From Lysobacterales bacterium (GTDB lineage Bacteria; Pseudomonadota; Gammaproteobacteria; Xanthomonadales; SZUA-36), in the NCBI GenBank assembly GCA_026193295.1, contig JAPHSB010000196.1:1-7312 (forward strand): a DNA stretch of 7,312 bases, written 5' to 3'. Positions 1-6,160 of this stretch are shown piece by piece (the first letter of the stretch is position 1; each line of letters opens with the position of its first letter). The notes under the pieces were generated by a model. That model was not told the DNA's origin. It made no database searches and saw only the letters and a list, made by a program, of their open reading frames with translations. The translations under genes and the position numbers were made by a program.

Positions 1-674
1 CAGGGCCGCAAAGCATGGCCCGAGTCTTCGTCGAAAGCTGCCGCGCCCTCGAACAGGGCGTCTTCGGTTACGCGAACGTTCTGGGCAACGAATTCGCCGT
101 TGAACGCGGCGATGTTGTCCAGCACCTCCTCGTCACGGTAGGTGAATTCCCAGTGGCCGGTCATGACGTCGACACCCAGCAGGTTACAGGCGCCGACCAT
201 GTCCTTGCCACGCGTCCAGTAAGCGGTGCCCGAACCCTGCCAGGTGTCGCCCCCATCCAGCAACAATGAATGACCGTCCGGGTATTCGCCCCGCAGGCGC
301 TGGATCATCGTGCGCAGGTGGGCGAAGCCGCCGACCTTGCCGAAGCGCTGAGCGGCTTCGTCGAAATCGAGATAGGTGAGGGCATGGGCGCTCCTGCCAC
401 CGGCTGGGAGGCCCGCGAATTCGAGCAGGGCCTGCCCCACCAGGTGTGGTGGCTGGCCGCGAGAGGCCCCGAGGCCGAGGTTGACGTTGGGCTCCCGGAA
501 GTAGATCGGCCGGAGCTGCGCGTGCGTGTCCGTGATGTGCAGCAGGCGGACGTTGCCGAAGACGGGCGCGGCGTAGAGATCCTCGACACCCGTTGCGCGG
601 CGGCCCGCACAGGCCCCCGCGGCGGCAGCGCCGGCCGCGATGGAGAGCAGCCTGACAAATTCCCGTCTATCCAT
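1..674 (-). CDS. soxB: SoxB, Sox-system thiol sulfate hydrolase (N-terminal part, runs off the left edge)
   Basis: The periplasmic Sox hydrolase releases sulfate from the cysteine-bound sulfonate on SoxY and normally uses a dinuclear manganese site. The frame is open without a stop from the ATG at 674 to position 1, giving 224 residues; the C-terminal part lies outside the window. The N-terminus has a twin-arginine motif (R3-R4-E-F) and an alanine-rich hydrophobic stretch. The metallophosphoesterase motifs are present: D49-T-H51 after a beta-strand, GGDTWQGS with D143, and GHWEFTY at 173-179, where other members of the superfamily have GNHE. The segment IYFREPNVNLG (57-67) is typical of SoxB. 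An AGGAG lies 9 bases before the ATG. soxK ends 42 bases upstream on the same strand. Cys22 after A-G-A could be a weak lipobox. Only the truncation limits certainty. Confidence 0.96.
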   Translation of the reverse strand, partial: MDRREFVRLLSIAAGAAAAGACAGRRATGVEDLYAAPVFGNVRLLHITDTHAQLRPIYFREPNVNLGLGASRGQPPHLVGQALLEFAGLPAGGRSAHALTYLDFDEAAQRFGKVGGFAHLRTMIQRLRGEYPDGHSLLLDGGDTWQGSGTAYWTRGKDMVGACNLLGVDVMTGHWEFTYRDEEVLDNIAAFNGEFVAQNVRVTEDALFEGAAAFDEDSGHALRP

Positions 675-716
675 GCTGGTGTTCTCCTGTTCGCCGCAGC
701 TTTGGGTGGCGCGGTG

Positions 717-1067
717 TCAGCGCACGACGCGCCGCTGCCAGGCCTCGGCTTCGCGCTCGGCCTGGGCGACCGCGAGTTCACCCTGCCGCCGGGCCAATTC
801 GGCGAGTTCCGCCGCCTTGATCAGGTTGCCGAGGTTGGCTTCTTTGCGTGCCTGCTCGATGAGTCCGTCGGTTTCCAGCCACTCGGCGCGCAGTTCGGTG
901 GCCGAGCGCTGTGCCGCTTCCGCCCGGCCGATCAGCTCGGTCACGGCTTCGGCACTGACCGCTGCGCCGACCGCGGAAGCGGCTGCCGGATCTTGCGCCA
1001 GCGCTCCGGGCGACAGCAGGCCCAGGAGCAGCCCGATGGCCAACAGGCGCAATACTCGTGGAGTCAT
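717..1067 (-). CDS. soxK: SoxK, SoxXA-binding protein
   Basis: This 116-residue protein has a Sec signal peptide with probable cleavage after A-L-A (residues 22-24), giving a mature chain of about 92 residues with no cysteine. The mature part is almost wholly helical and charged, with an ARKEANLGNLIKAAELAELA stretch that resembles a TPR-like helical hairpin. That pattern, and the position between soxA and soxB, match SoxK (also called SAXB). In the green sulfur bacterium Chlorobaculum tepidum SoxK binds SoxXA and stimulates thiosulfate-dependent cytochrome reduction. It is not catalytic; the inferred role here is to stabilise or dock the SoxXA cytochrome. The start lies 10 bases after the soxA stop and the ribosome binding site is weak, so translation is probably coupled to soxA. 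The assignment rests on composition and position rather than on a catalytic motif. Confidence 0.85.
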   Translation of the reverse strand: MTPRVLRLLAIGLLLGLLSPGALAQDPAAASAVGAAVSAEAVTELIGRAEAAQRSATELRAEWLETDGLIEQARKEANLGNLIKAAELAELARRQGELAVAQAEREAEAWQRRVVR

Positions 1068-1077
1068 AGTGGCCGTC

Positions 1078-1917
1078 TCACTTGCGCGCCCCCGGACCGT
1101 TGACCACGAGTCCGTTGCTCATGTACGTGAGAAAGTATTCCAGGTTGCGATATTCCTCGCTTTGCTCTTCGAAGGGCCGGGCGCGGACATCCCTGACGCA
1201 GCCGTAAAATCGGCTGTGCAGGCTGATCACCTTGCCCAGCTTCGAGCGGTAGACCGGGAAGTGGCTGGGGTGACCGAGACTCGCGCTCAGATGGTCTGCG
1301 CGTACATAGGATCCCGCCGAGGTGACGTGGCAGTCCGAGCAGGCGAAATTCAGCTGGCCCCGCTTGCTGTAGTAGAAGCGCTTGCCCGCCTCGTACGCGG
1401 CCAGCGCGCGCGGGTCATCCGGGATCTCCACGTCGATCGGGTTGCCCCGGGAGGTCCAGGCCATGTAAGCCGAGAGCGCCACCAGCTCGTCGCTGTCCCA
1501 GGCATAGGCTGACTCGCCATTGCGTGTGCGGCAGCGGTTGAGCGCGAGTTCGAGCGTGACCACCTCGCCCAGGGCCGGGTCGAAGCGGGGGTAATGCTGG
1601 CGGACGCCGACACCGCCGTTGTCGAAGCAGTCCGCGTAGCCGTTGCCATTGGCAAAGGCTTGCCGAAAAAGTACTTCACCCTGTTCCACGGCGAATTCGT
1701 AGGGCGGGAACTGCTCGATGTCGAGCCATTGCTCCCGCGCCTTCGGGTCCAGCGCGTAGATGCCATTGACGTATTCGTCGAGTGGCACATCCGGGAATCG
1801 CTGGCTGAAATAGGCGCGAAAAGCCTCTCGATCCTCCTCTGGCCCGGCCAGCGCCGGCATGGACAGGATTGTCGCCAGGCACAACAGCAGGAAGCGACGG
1901 ATTGCCGGTCTCAACAC
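1078..1917 (-). CDS. soxA: SoxA, L-cysteine S-thiosulfotransferase subunit, c-type cytochrome (single-haem type)
   Basis: SoxA is the catalytic subunit of periplasmic SoxXA. It oxidatively couples thiosulfate to the SoxY cysteine and passes electrons to the SoxX haem. The 279-residue product has a Sec signal ending near A24. A C193-x-x-C196-H197 haem site lies in the C-terminal domain. GC240VRDVRARP contains the conserved cysteine that ligates the haem and carries the persulfide in the family, and R236 just before it fits the substrate-binding arginine. The N-terminal domain has no CxxCH; C97 and C129 remain and could form the disulfide seen in SoxA proteins that lack the N-terminal haem. The start is a GTG at 1917, with GGAG 7 bases upstream. 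soxZ ends 32 bases before it and soxK follows after 10. Confidence 0.96.
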   Translation of the reverse strand: MLRPAIRRFLLLCLATILSMPALAGPEEDREAFRAYFSQRFPDVPLDEYVNGIYALDPKAREQWLDIEQFPPYEFAVEQGEVLFRQAFANGNGYADCFDNGGVGVRQHYPRFDPALGEVVTLELALNRCRTRNGESAYAWDSDELVALSAYMAWTSRGNPIDVEIPDDPRALAAYEAGKRFYYSKRGQLNFACSDCHVTSAGSYVRADHLSASLGHPSHFPVYRSKLGKVISLHSRFYGCVRDVRARPFEEQSEEYRNLEYFLTYMSNGLVVNGPGARK

Positions 1918-1949
1918 CTCTGCGCTCCGTGGGTCGCCACGCCGGCCAA

Positions 1950-2264
1950 TCAGCCCAGCACCGTTTCCACCGAGTCGCTCTCTCCCTGGTTGTCCACCCA
2001 GCGAACCGCAAGCGTATCCCCGGCCTTGGCGCCGGAGAAAGAGAAGCTGAAGAAAGGGTCGCGTGAGACGGCCGTGCTGCAGTGGACCGCCATCACCGTC
2101 TCGCCGTTGTTGAGAAAGGTCAACTCGGTAATGTGATGTACCGGGATTGTGGCGCCCGTGTCGGGGTCTTTGCGCGAGCCGGTCTCCATCGGGTGCAGCA
2201 TCAGGCTCTTGACCTCGGCAACGTCACCCTTCAGTTTGACTTTGACTTTGATTTTACTTGCCAT
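1950..2264 (-). CDS. soxZ: SoxZ, sulfur-carrier complex subunit
   Basis: SoxZ is the non-covalent partner of SoxY in the heterodimeric SoxYZ carrier, which holds sulfur intermediates in the periplasm. The 104-residue length and all-beta pattern match the family. The N-terminal lysine-rich strand (residues 4-12), the LMLHPMETG motif (21-29), HHITELTF (43-50) and a late SRDPFFSF segment (67-74) are characteristic. There is no signal peptide, as is usual for SoxZ, which is thought to be exported bound to Tat-targeted SoxY. The ATG at 2264 has AAGGAG 7 bases upstream, a strong site. It sits 30 bases after the soxY stop and 32 bases before the soxA start. The only cysteine is C62. Confidence 0.97.
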   Translation of the reverse strand: MASKIKVKVKLKGDVAEVKSLMLHPMETGSRKDPDTGATIPVHHITELTFLNNGETVMAVHCSTAVSRDPFFSFSFSGAKAGDTLAVRWVDNQGESDSVETVLG

Positions 2265-2294
2265 GCCGGTGCTCCTTGTTGGGCGGGTTTGGCT

Positions 2295-2747
2295 TCAGCC
2301 GCCGCAGCCGCCGATGGTTACTTTCACTTCCTTCGCTGCGCTGAACAGGCCGCTGTCGGTCTTGACGACCGCCATCACCTGGGACGTCTGTCCCATCTTG
2401 ATGCGGCAGGCCACGTTCGGGAGCGTTCCGGGGGGAATCTCGAAGGAGACGGCCAGCGGGCGAGGGTTCTTTTCCACCACGATACTCACGGATTGAACGT
2501 TCTCCAGCGTTGTCTCGACCGAAATCGGCACGACCGCGCCGTTTTCCGCAATTTCCGGCGCGTCCAGTGAAATCGCCGACGAGGGCGTGGCCTGATCGGT
2601 TCCGAACAGCGCAGTCATGGCTTCCGCGGCGGCTTTCGAGGCAAATGCTTTTTCGGGCCATGCGGCGGCCACTAACGCCCTGGGGATTGCCAACAGTGCA
2701 GCCAGTGCAACGCTGCCCTGCAGGAAAAGTCTTCGGCTCAACTGCAT
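2295..2747 (-). CDS. soxY: SoxY, thiosulfate-oxidation carrier protein
   Basis: SoxY carries the pathway intermediates on a cysteine at the end of a flexible C-terminal arm. The chain ends in GGCGG, with C148 of 150 residues as the attachment point. The start was placed at the ATG at 2747 and not at an upstream TTG (2774), because a GGAG lies 8 bases before this ATG and the product then begins MQLSRRLFLQ, a standard twin-arginine signal. The Tat hydrophobic stretch runs to about residue 29. The core contains RIKMGQTS (115-122), typical of SoxY. An additional cysteine, C114, precedes that motif where I recall Thr in related proteins; SoxY usually has only the terminal cysteine. The gene starts 29 bases after the soxX stop and 30 bases separate it from soxZ. 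Confidence 0.97.
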   Translation of the reverse strand: MQLSRRLFLQGSVALAALLAIPRALVAAAWPEKAFASKAAAEAMTALFGTDQATPSSAISLDAPEIAENGAVVPISVETTLENVQSVSIVVEKNPRPLAVSFEIPPGTLPNVACRIKMGQTSQVMAVVKTDSGLFSAAKEVKVTIGGCGG

Positions 2748-2776
2748 TGAATTGTCTCCTCTGGATGTATCCAAGC

Positions 2777-3172
2777 CTACAGTGAGTGGATGTAATCGAC
2801 GATAAGATCGATTTCATCCTCGCTCAGGATAAGGTGCCTGCCAAACGGCGGCATCATGGTATCCGGGTTGCGGACCGTTGCATCCCACACCTGGGCACGC
2901 AGCTCCGATCTTTCGGGATAGCGTTGCTGCATGTACATCAGCGGCGGCCCTGTGGATCCAGGCAATTCACCGTCATCGATGGCGTGGCAAGCCAAACAGT
3001 TCCCTTTGCTGCGGGTCATTGCCAACTTCTTGCCGGCCGCGAGCCGCTCCTTCGACACCGGGTCGGCCTGCACCGCATTGCCAGCGGCGATCGCCGCTGG
3101 CAGCAACAGGATGGTTAACGCGGTTCTCAAGGTTAGGGCGATTGGCATCCGCAACGCGACTTTCCGAATCAT
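2777..3172 (-). CDS. soxX: SoxX, c-type cytochrome subunit of SoxXA
   Basis: SoxX is the small mono-haem cytochrome of the periplasmic SoxXA complex and takes electrons from the SoxA active site. The 131-residue product has a Sec signal that probably ends around A36. One haem motif, C59-L-A-C62-H63, is followed by a methionine ligand region, NPDTMMPPFG (102-111), and the C-terminal helix LSEDEIDLIVDYIHSL typical of class I cytochromes c. The ATG at 3172 has only a short GAG upstream; a second in-frame ATG at 3148 would shorten the signal peptide and cannot be excluded. It is the first gene of the sox series. Its upstream neighbour on the same strand, a radical SAM gene, ends 46 bases away. 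Confidence 0.95.
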   Translation of the reverse strand: MIRKVALRMPIALTLRTALTILLLPAAIAAGNAVQADPVSKERLAAGKKLAMTRSKGNCLACHAIDDGELPGSTGPPLMYMQQRYPERSELRAQVWDATVRNPDTMMPPFGRHLILSEDEIDLIVDYIHSL

Positions 3173-3205
3173 GTCATCTCAAAAAAAGACGCTTGAACGC
3201 ATGGG

Positions 3206-3211
3206 ATTATT
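3206..3211 (-). promoter_or_regulatory. Possible -10 element ahead of soxX
   Basis: On the minus strand the 46-base gap before soxX contains AATAAT, five of six matches to TATAAT, 33 bases before the soxX ATG. No convincing -35 lies at the right distance, which falls in the GC-rich end of the radical SAM gene. An activator-dependent promoter would fit, but read-through from the upstream gene is equally possible. Confidence 0.2.
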
Positions 3212-3218
3212 CCATGAA

Positions 3219-4109
3219 TCACAGCCCGCGCGCCCATTCCGGGCGCAACGGCACCGTGCCGGGCCGCTCGAGCGCGGCGTGCACGGTTTGCAGCAGTCGC
3301 GGCTTGTCGCGGTTCAGCGTGCCTTTGAGGACCAGGTAATTCGAGGCATGGTCGCTGCGGAAGATGGTGTTTTCCAGTTCCAGGGTTTCGAGCAGCCGCA
3401 ACATTTCCCGGAACAGGCCTCTCTGGTCGAGCGGCTCGTACTCGCCACCGAAACCGGCCTGAAAGCGTTCCTCGCCGAGCGGGAAACTCACCACCAGCGT
3501 GGACAGGTATTCCGGCTGCGCCGCGCTCATCAGCCGGGCCGAGTTGACCGCGTGCTGCTCGCTGTAGCGTTTGCCGCCCAGGCCGTTGAGGATCATCACG
3601 GAACTTTTCGCGCCGGCGGCCTTGATCTTCTGCAGAGCGGACAGTGAGCTGTCGAAGTTCTCGCCCTTGTTGACACGCTCCAGCACAAAATCGTCGCCGG
3701 ACTCGCAGCCCACGTAAAACAGCTCCAGCCCCAGCGCCTTCAGCTCGGCGAGTTGTTCGACGGTCTTGTTTTTCAGGTTGCGCGGCAGGCAATAGGAGGA
3801 AACCCGCTGAACGTCGGGCAGATGCCTGCCGATGGCCTCAAGGATCAGCTTCAGACGCCGGTGTGACAGGGTCATGGCGTCGCCGTCGGCCAGGAAGATG
3901 CGGCGCGGGGCCGCGCCCGCCTGCGCGACGGCGGCGAGTTCGCGTTCGATTTCATGCTGGGGTTTGGGGCGGAAGCGCTTCTGGGGCTGGGTGTACATCT
4001 CGCAGAAGGTGCAGCGGTTCCACGAGCAGCCGTTGGTCACCTGCAGGATCAGGCTGTTGGCTTCCGAGGGAGGCCGGAAAACCGGTTCGACGTAGGGCAG
4101 GCGCATCAT
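3219..4109 (-). CDS. Radical SAM protein of unknown function
   Basis: The protein has 296 residues and no signal peptide, so it is cytoplasmic. The cluster motif is C28-S-W-N-R-C33-T-F-C36, with four residues between the first two cysteines where the classic motif has three. I recall the same spacing from a group of radical SAM proteins with G-C-S-x-N-x-C-T-F-C-x-M-Y, so iron-sulfur and SAM binding remains likely. Further family features are FLADGDAM (72-79) and YVGCESG (132-138), consistent with the SAM-binding TIM barrel. No B12-binding, SPASM or MTTase domain is visible, and the substrate is unknown. Two ATG codons stand in tandem at 4109 and 4106; the site before them is weak. The gene is co-oriented with the sox genes and ends 46 bases before soxX. 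Confidence 0.88.
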   Translation of the reverse strand: MMRLPYVEPVFRPPSEANSLILQVTNGCSWNRCTFCEMYTQPQKRFRPKPQHEIERELAAVAQAGAAPRRIFLADGDAMTLSHRRLKLILEAIGRHLPDVQRVSSYCLPRNLKNKTVEQLAELKALGLELFYVGCESGDDFVLERVNKGENFDSSLSALQKIKAAGAKSSVMILNGLGGKRYSEQHAVNSARLMSAAQPEYLSTLVVSFPLGEERFQAGFGGEYEPLDQRGLFREMLRLLETLELENTIFRSDHASNYLVLKGTLNRDKPRLLQTVHAALERPGTVPLRPEWARGL

Positions 4110-4136
4110 CCGTTTGAAATGAGGTCGCCCGGGGCC

Positions 4137-4142
4137 ATTTTA
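4137..4142 (-). promoter_or_regulatory. Possible -10 element for the radical SAM gene
   Basis: An AT-rich pocket, ATTTTAAAT at 4137-4145, interrupts GC-rich sequence in the divergent spacer. On the minus strand it reads TAAAAT, five of six matches to TATAAT, and ends 27 bases before the ATG. The expected -35 position shows no clear match. Confidence 0.22.
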
Positions 4143-4228
4143 AATCCCGCCACCGCCGTTGGGTTCCGGGCATTGTTGATCTGCGTCGGTGGCGCCCGCG
4201 GCGTCTCTGGCCCCCTCGCGAAGCTGGG

Positions 4229-4234
4229 TATATA
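4229..4234 (+). promoter_or_regulatory. Possible -10 element for the DUF3014-trxC unit
   Basis: TATATA stands out in the GC-rich spacer about 58 bases before the start of the DUF3014 gene. The region 17 bases upstream does not resemble TTGACA. The rest of the 182-base spacer (4110-4291) holds nothing else I can name. Confidence 0.2.
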
Positions 4235-4291
4235 GTTGAGAATGGCGGGTTGCACGCATCCGCTCATCTCCTACCCGCCGAGGATCGCATC

Positions 4292-5119
4292 ATGAAAAAC
4301 TGGATCATTGCCGTCATCGTGGTCGTGCTGGGCCTGGCCGCCTGGTACCTGTTCAGCGTCCGGCAGGCGCCGGTGGAAGAGGCGCCCCCACCGCCGGCCA
4401 TCGTCGAACAGAAAGTTTCGCCACCACCCCCGCCCGTGCAGGAGCCGCCCAAGCCGACAATGCCCGTCACGGCTCCCGAGCCGGTGGTCGAGCAGCCGCC
4501 CATGCCGCCACTGGCGGACAGCGATCCGATGGCCATCGAGACCCTGTCCGGGTTAGCGGGCGCCGAGCCGGTCCAGCAGTACGTGGTGAGCGAGGACGTG
4601 GTTTCGCGCCTGGTCGCGACGATCGACGCGCTCAGCGGCCGGCAGGTGCCGGCGTCCATCAAGGCCGTGCAGGGGCCTGGAGGCGAATTCCAGGCGACAG
4701 CCGACAAGGACCCGCCGTCCGTCATTCGCAACATGGCGGGTGATCCGGTTCCACAGTTCATCGTGGATCCTGCCAATTTTCAGCGCTACACGCCCTACGT
4801 GGAATCGCTCGAGAAGATGAGCACCACCGAACTGGCCGAAGCCTACCGCGACTTCCGGCCATTGTTCGAGGAAGCGTTTCGTCAACTGGGCTACCCGGAT
4901 GGCGACTTCGACCAGCGCCTGACCGCGGTGATCGACGAATTGCTGGCGACGCCCGACGTGACGGACCCGCTGCGACTGATCAAGCCGGAGGCCTACTACC
5001 TGTATGCCGATGAGGACCTGGAAACGCTGACCGCCGGTCAGAAAGTCCTGCTCCGCATGGGGCCGGACAACGCGGCACGGGTCAAGGCCAAGCTGGTCGA
5101 GATTCGGGGCGCCCTCTAG
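4292..5119 (+). CDS. DUF3014 family membrane-anchored protein
   Basis: The function of this family is unknown. The 275-residue protein begins with one hydrophobic helix (about residues 3-21) after a short MKN, which suggests an inner-membrane anchor with the rest in the periplasm. Residues 27-73 are rich in proline and glutamate and would form an extended linker. The folded part follows, with PANFQRYTPYVESLEKM about midway and a highly recognisable end, LTAGQKVLLRMGPDNAARVK, from which I assign DUF3014. The start at 4292 was chosen over an upstream TTG (4250) because GAGG lies 8 bases before the ATG and the hydrophobic helix then begins the protein. trxC follows after 29 bases, so the two are probably cotranscribed. 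No catalytic motif or cysteine is visible. Confidence 0.87.
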   Translation: MKNWIIAVIVVVLGLAAWYLFSVRQAPVEEAPPPPAIVEQKVSPPPPPVQEPPKPTMPVTAPEPVVEQPPMPPLADSDPMAIETLSGLAGAEPVQQYVVSEDVVSRLVATIDALSGRQVPASIKAVQGPGGEFQATADKDPPSVIRNMAGDPVPQFIVDPANFQRYTPYVESLEKMSTTELAEAYRDFRPLFEEAFRQLGYPDGDFDQRLTAVIDELLATPDVTDPLRLIKPEAYYLYADEDLETLTAGQKVLLRMGPDNAARVKAKLVEIRGAL

Positions 5120-5131
5120 GGGGCGGCAAGA

Positions 5132-5138
5132 AAGGAGG
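5132..5138 (+). promoter_or_regulatory. Near-perfect Shine-Dalgarno sequence of trxC
   Basis: AAGGAGG, followed by T, matches the full anti-Shine-Dalgarno sequence and lies 10 bases before the trxC ATG. It is the strongest ribosome binding site in the window, which suggests efficient translation of trxC and fixes its start. Confidence 0.8.
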
Positions 5139-5148
5139 TCATTGCAGG

Positions 5149-5592
5149 ATGTCCGATCATCGCGTCGTCTGCCCCCACTGCCACGTGACCAACCAGCTGC
5201 CGGCCGGGCGCCTGGCCGACCAGCCGCGTTGCGGCAAGTGCCACGAACCACTGTTTGGAGGCGGCCCCGCCGAGCTGTCGGGCGCCGCCTTTGAACGCCA
5301 CCTGGCCCGCAACGATATTCCCATGCTGGTGGATTTCTGGGCGCCCTGGTGCGGCCCGTGCCGCGCCATGGCGCCTGCCTTCGTCGAGGCGGCCACGCAG
5401 CTGGAGCCGGGGGTCAGGCTGGCCAAGGTGAATACCGACGAGGAGCAAGCGATTGGCGCGCGCTACGGCATCCGCAGCATCCCCACCATGATCCTGTTTC
5501 GGGCAGGTCAGGAAGTCGCGCGCCATTCGGGCGCGATGATGGCCGGCGACATCGTGCGCTGGGTCCGCGGTCAGCAGACCGCGAACCACTGA
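5149..5592 (+). CDS. trxC: Thioredoxin 2 (TrxC), zinc-binding thioredoxin
   Basis: This is a cytoplasmic thiol-disulfide reductase with an N-terminal zinc-binding segment. The 147-residue product has paired cysteines C8-x-x-C11 and C28-x-x-C31, which bind zinc in Escherichia coli TrxC and tune its redox behaviour. The thioredoxin domain follows, with active site W67-C68-G-P-C71 inside the conserved FWAPWCGPC and the cis-proline loop S-I-P112-T. There is no signal peptide, so it is unlikely to be the periplasmic SoxW thioredoxin despite the nearby sox genes. The start is set by a near-perfect AAGGAGG 10 bases upstream. It is the second gene after the DUF3014 gene and ends 9 bases before the convergent YbaK-like gene. 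In enterobacteria trxC is induced by oxidative stress; nothing here shows its regulation. Confidence 0.96.
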   Translation: MSDHRVVCPHCHVTNQLPAGRLADQPRCGKCHEPLFGGGPAELSGAAFERHLARNDIPMLVDFWAPWCGPCRAMAPAFVEAATQLEPGVRLAKVNTDEEQAIGARYGIRSIPTMILFRAGQEVARHSGAMMAGDIVRWVRGQQTANH

Positions 5593-5601
5593 GGCACCGC
5601 G

Positions 5602-6096
5602 CTATTCGTAAACCCAGCGCGAATATTCCTTGCCCGCGCTGATGACGCTGTGGGGCAATTGGTTCATCAGCTGGCGGAAGTCTTCGCCCTTCAGGTGGAT
5701 CAGGTGCTCATGGTCGCCCGCTTCGATGTAAATGTCGGCGGCGTGCTTGAGCTGGTCGTCCCAGATCACCTGTAGTCCGTAAGCGTTGCTGAGTGCCGGT
5801 ATGGCGCCGGTATTGCAGTCCTTGAACAGCTTCTTCAGTTCCGGCTCGGTTGCCAGCTTGAGTTCGCGCTGCAGTTCCTCGTTCACCCAGCCCAGGTTCA
5901 GGCGGTTGTTCGAGGGCAGCACGCTGACAATGTAGCCGGAGTCGTCCTCCAGCACGACGGCTTTGGCCATCTGGTGGGGCGGCACATGCGCTGATTTGGC
6001 GGAATCGATGGCCGACTCCGTGTGCACGTGCTCGACCGTGTCATACTGGATGTTGTGGCTGTCCAGGTAGGATTTGATAGTGATTGCAATCGCCAT
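5602..6096 (-). CDS. YbaK/EbsC family aminoacyl-tRNA deacylase-like protein
   Basis: Proteins with this domain hydrolyse mischarged tRNAs in trans; examples are Cys-tRNA(Pro) deacylase YbaK and Ala-tRNA(Pro) deacylases. The 164-residue single-domain product shows the family landmarks: H-V-H-T near 23-26, the conserved lysine K45 in MAKAVVLED, a strand IVSVLPSNNRLNL and the loop GAIPALSNAYG. That loop usually reads G-x-x-P-P; here the second proline is alanine. A late EAGDHEHLIHL segment is common in a proteobacterial subgroup. The tRNA specificity cannot be read from the sequence, so no gene symbol is given. The start at 6096 has AGAGGA about 8 bases upstream. The gene is convergent with trxC and divergent from the ABC transporter gene. 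Confidence 0.88.
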   Translation of the reverse strand: MAIAITIKSYLDSHNIQYDTVEHVHTESAIDSAKSAHVPPHQMAKAVVLEDDSGYIVSVLPSNNRLNLGWVNEELQRELKLATEPELKKLFKDCNTGAIPALSNAYGLQVIWDDQLKHAADIYIEAGDHEHLIHLKGEDFRQLMNQLPHSVISAGKEYSRWVYE

Positions 6097-6160
6097 GGCT
6101 TATTCCTCTATCTTCCGGGTTCAACCGTGGCTTGACCGCAATGGTTGCATGTCAGGCCTG

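Noticed and set aside
305..781. A 158-residue minus-strand open frame overlapping soxB and soxK
   Set aside because: It is out of frame with SoxB. The soxB frame reads through without interruption and contains all expected motifs, so this is not evidence of a frameshift.
270..1512. Long plus-strand open frames opposite soxB, soxK and soxA
   Set aside because: They have arginine- and alanine-rich composition, no family motifs, and lie entirely opposite convincing Sox genes; they are by-products of GC-rich codon use.
2235..2252. Tandem TTTGAC/TTTGAC/TTTGAT hexamers in soxZ as a slippage repeat
   Set aside because: They encode the Lys-Val-Lys strand expected at the SoxZ N-terminus, and a hexamer repeat would not shift the frame.
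2748..2774. TTG-initiated N-terminal extension of SoxY
   Set aside because: The internal ATG at 2747 has a strong GGAG site and places the twin-arginine motif at the very N-terminus as expected.
5149..5592. Thioredoxin gene as the Sox-associated SoxW
   Set aside because: It lacks a signal peptide and has the N-terminal CxxC zinc pairs of cytoplasmic thioredoxin 2.
5598..5621. CGCGCT/AGCGCG inverted repeat at the trxC/YbaK-like junction as a shared terminator
   Set aside because: The stem has 6 base pairs with a 12-base loop, no T run on either side, and lies partly inside the YbaK-like coding sequence.
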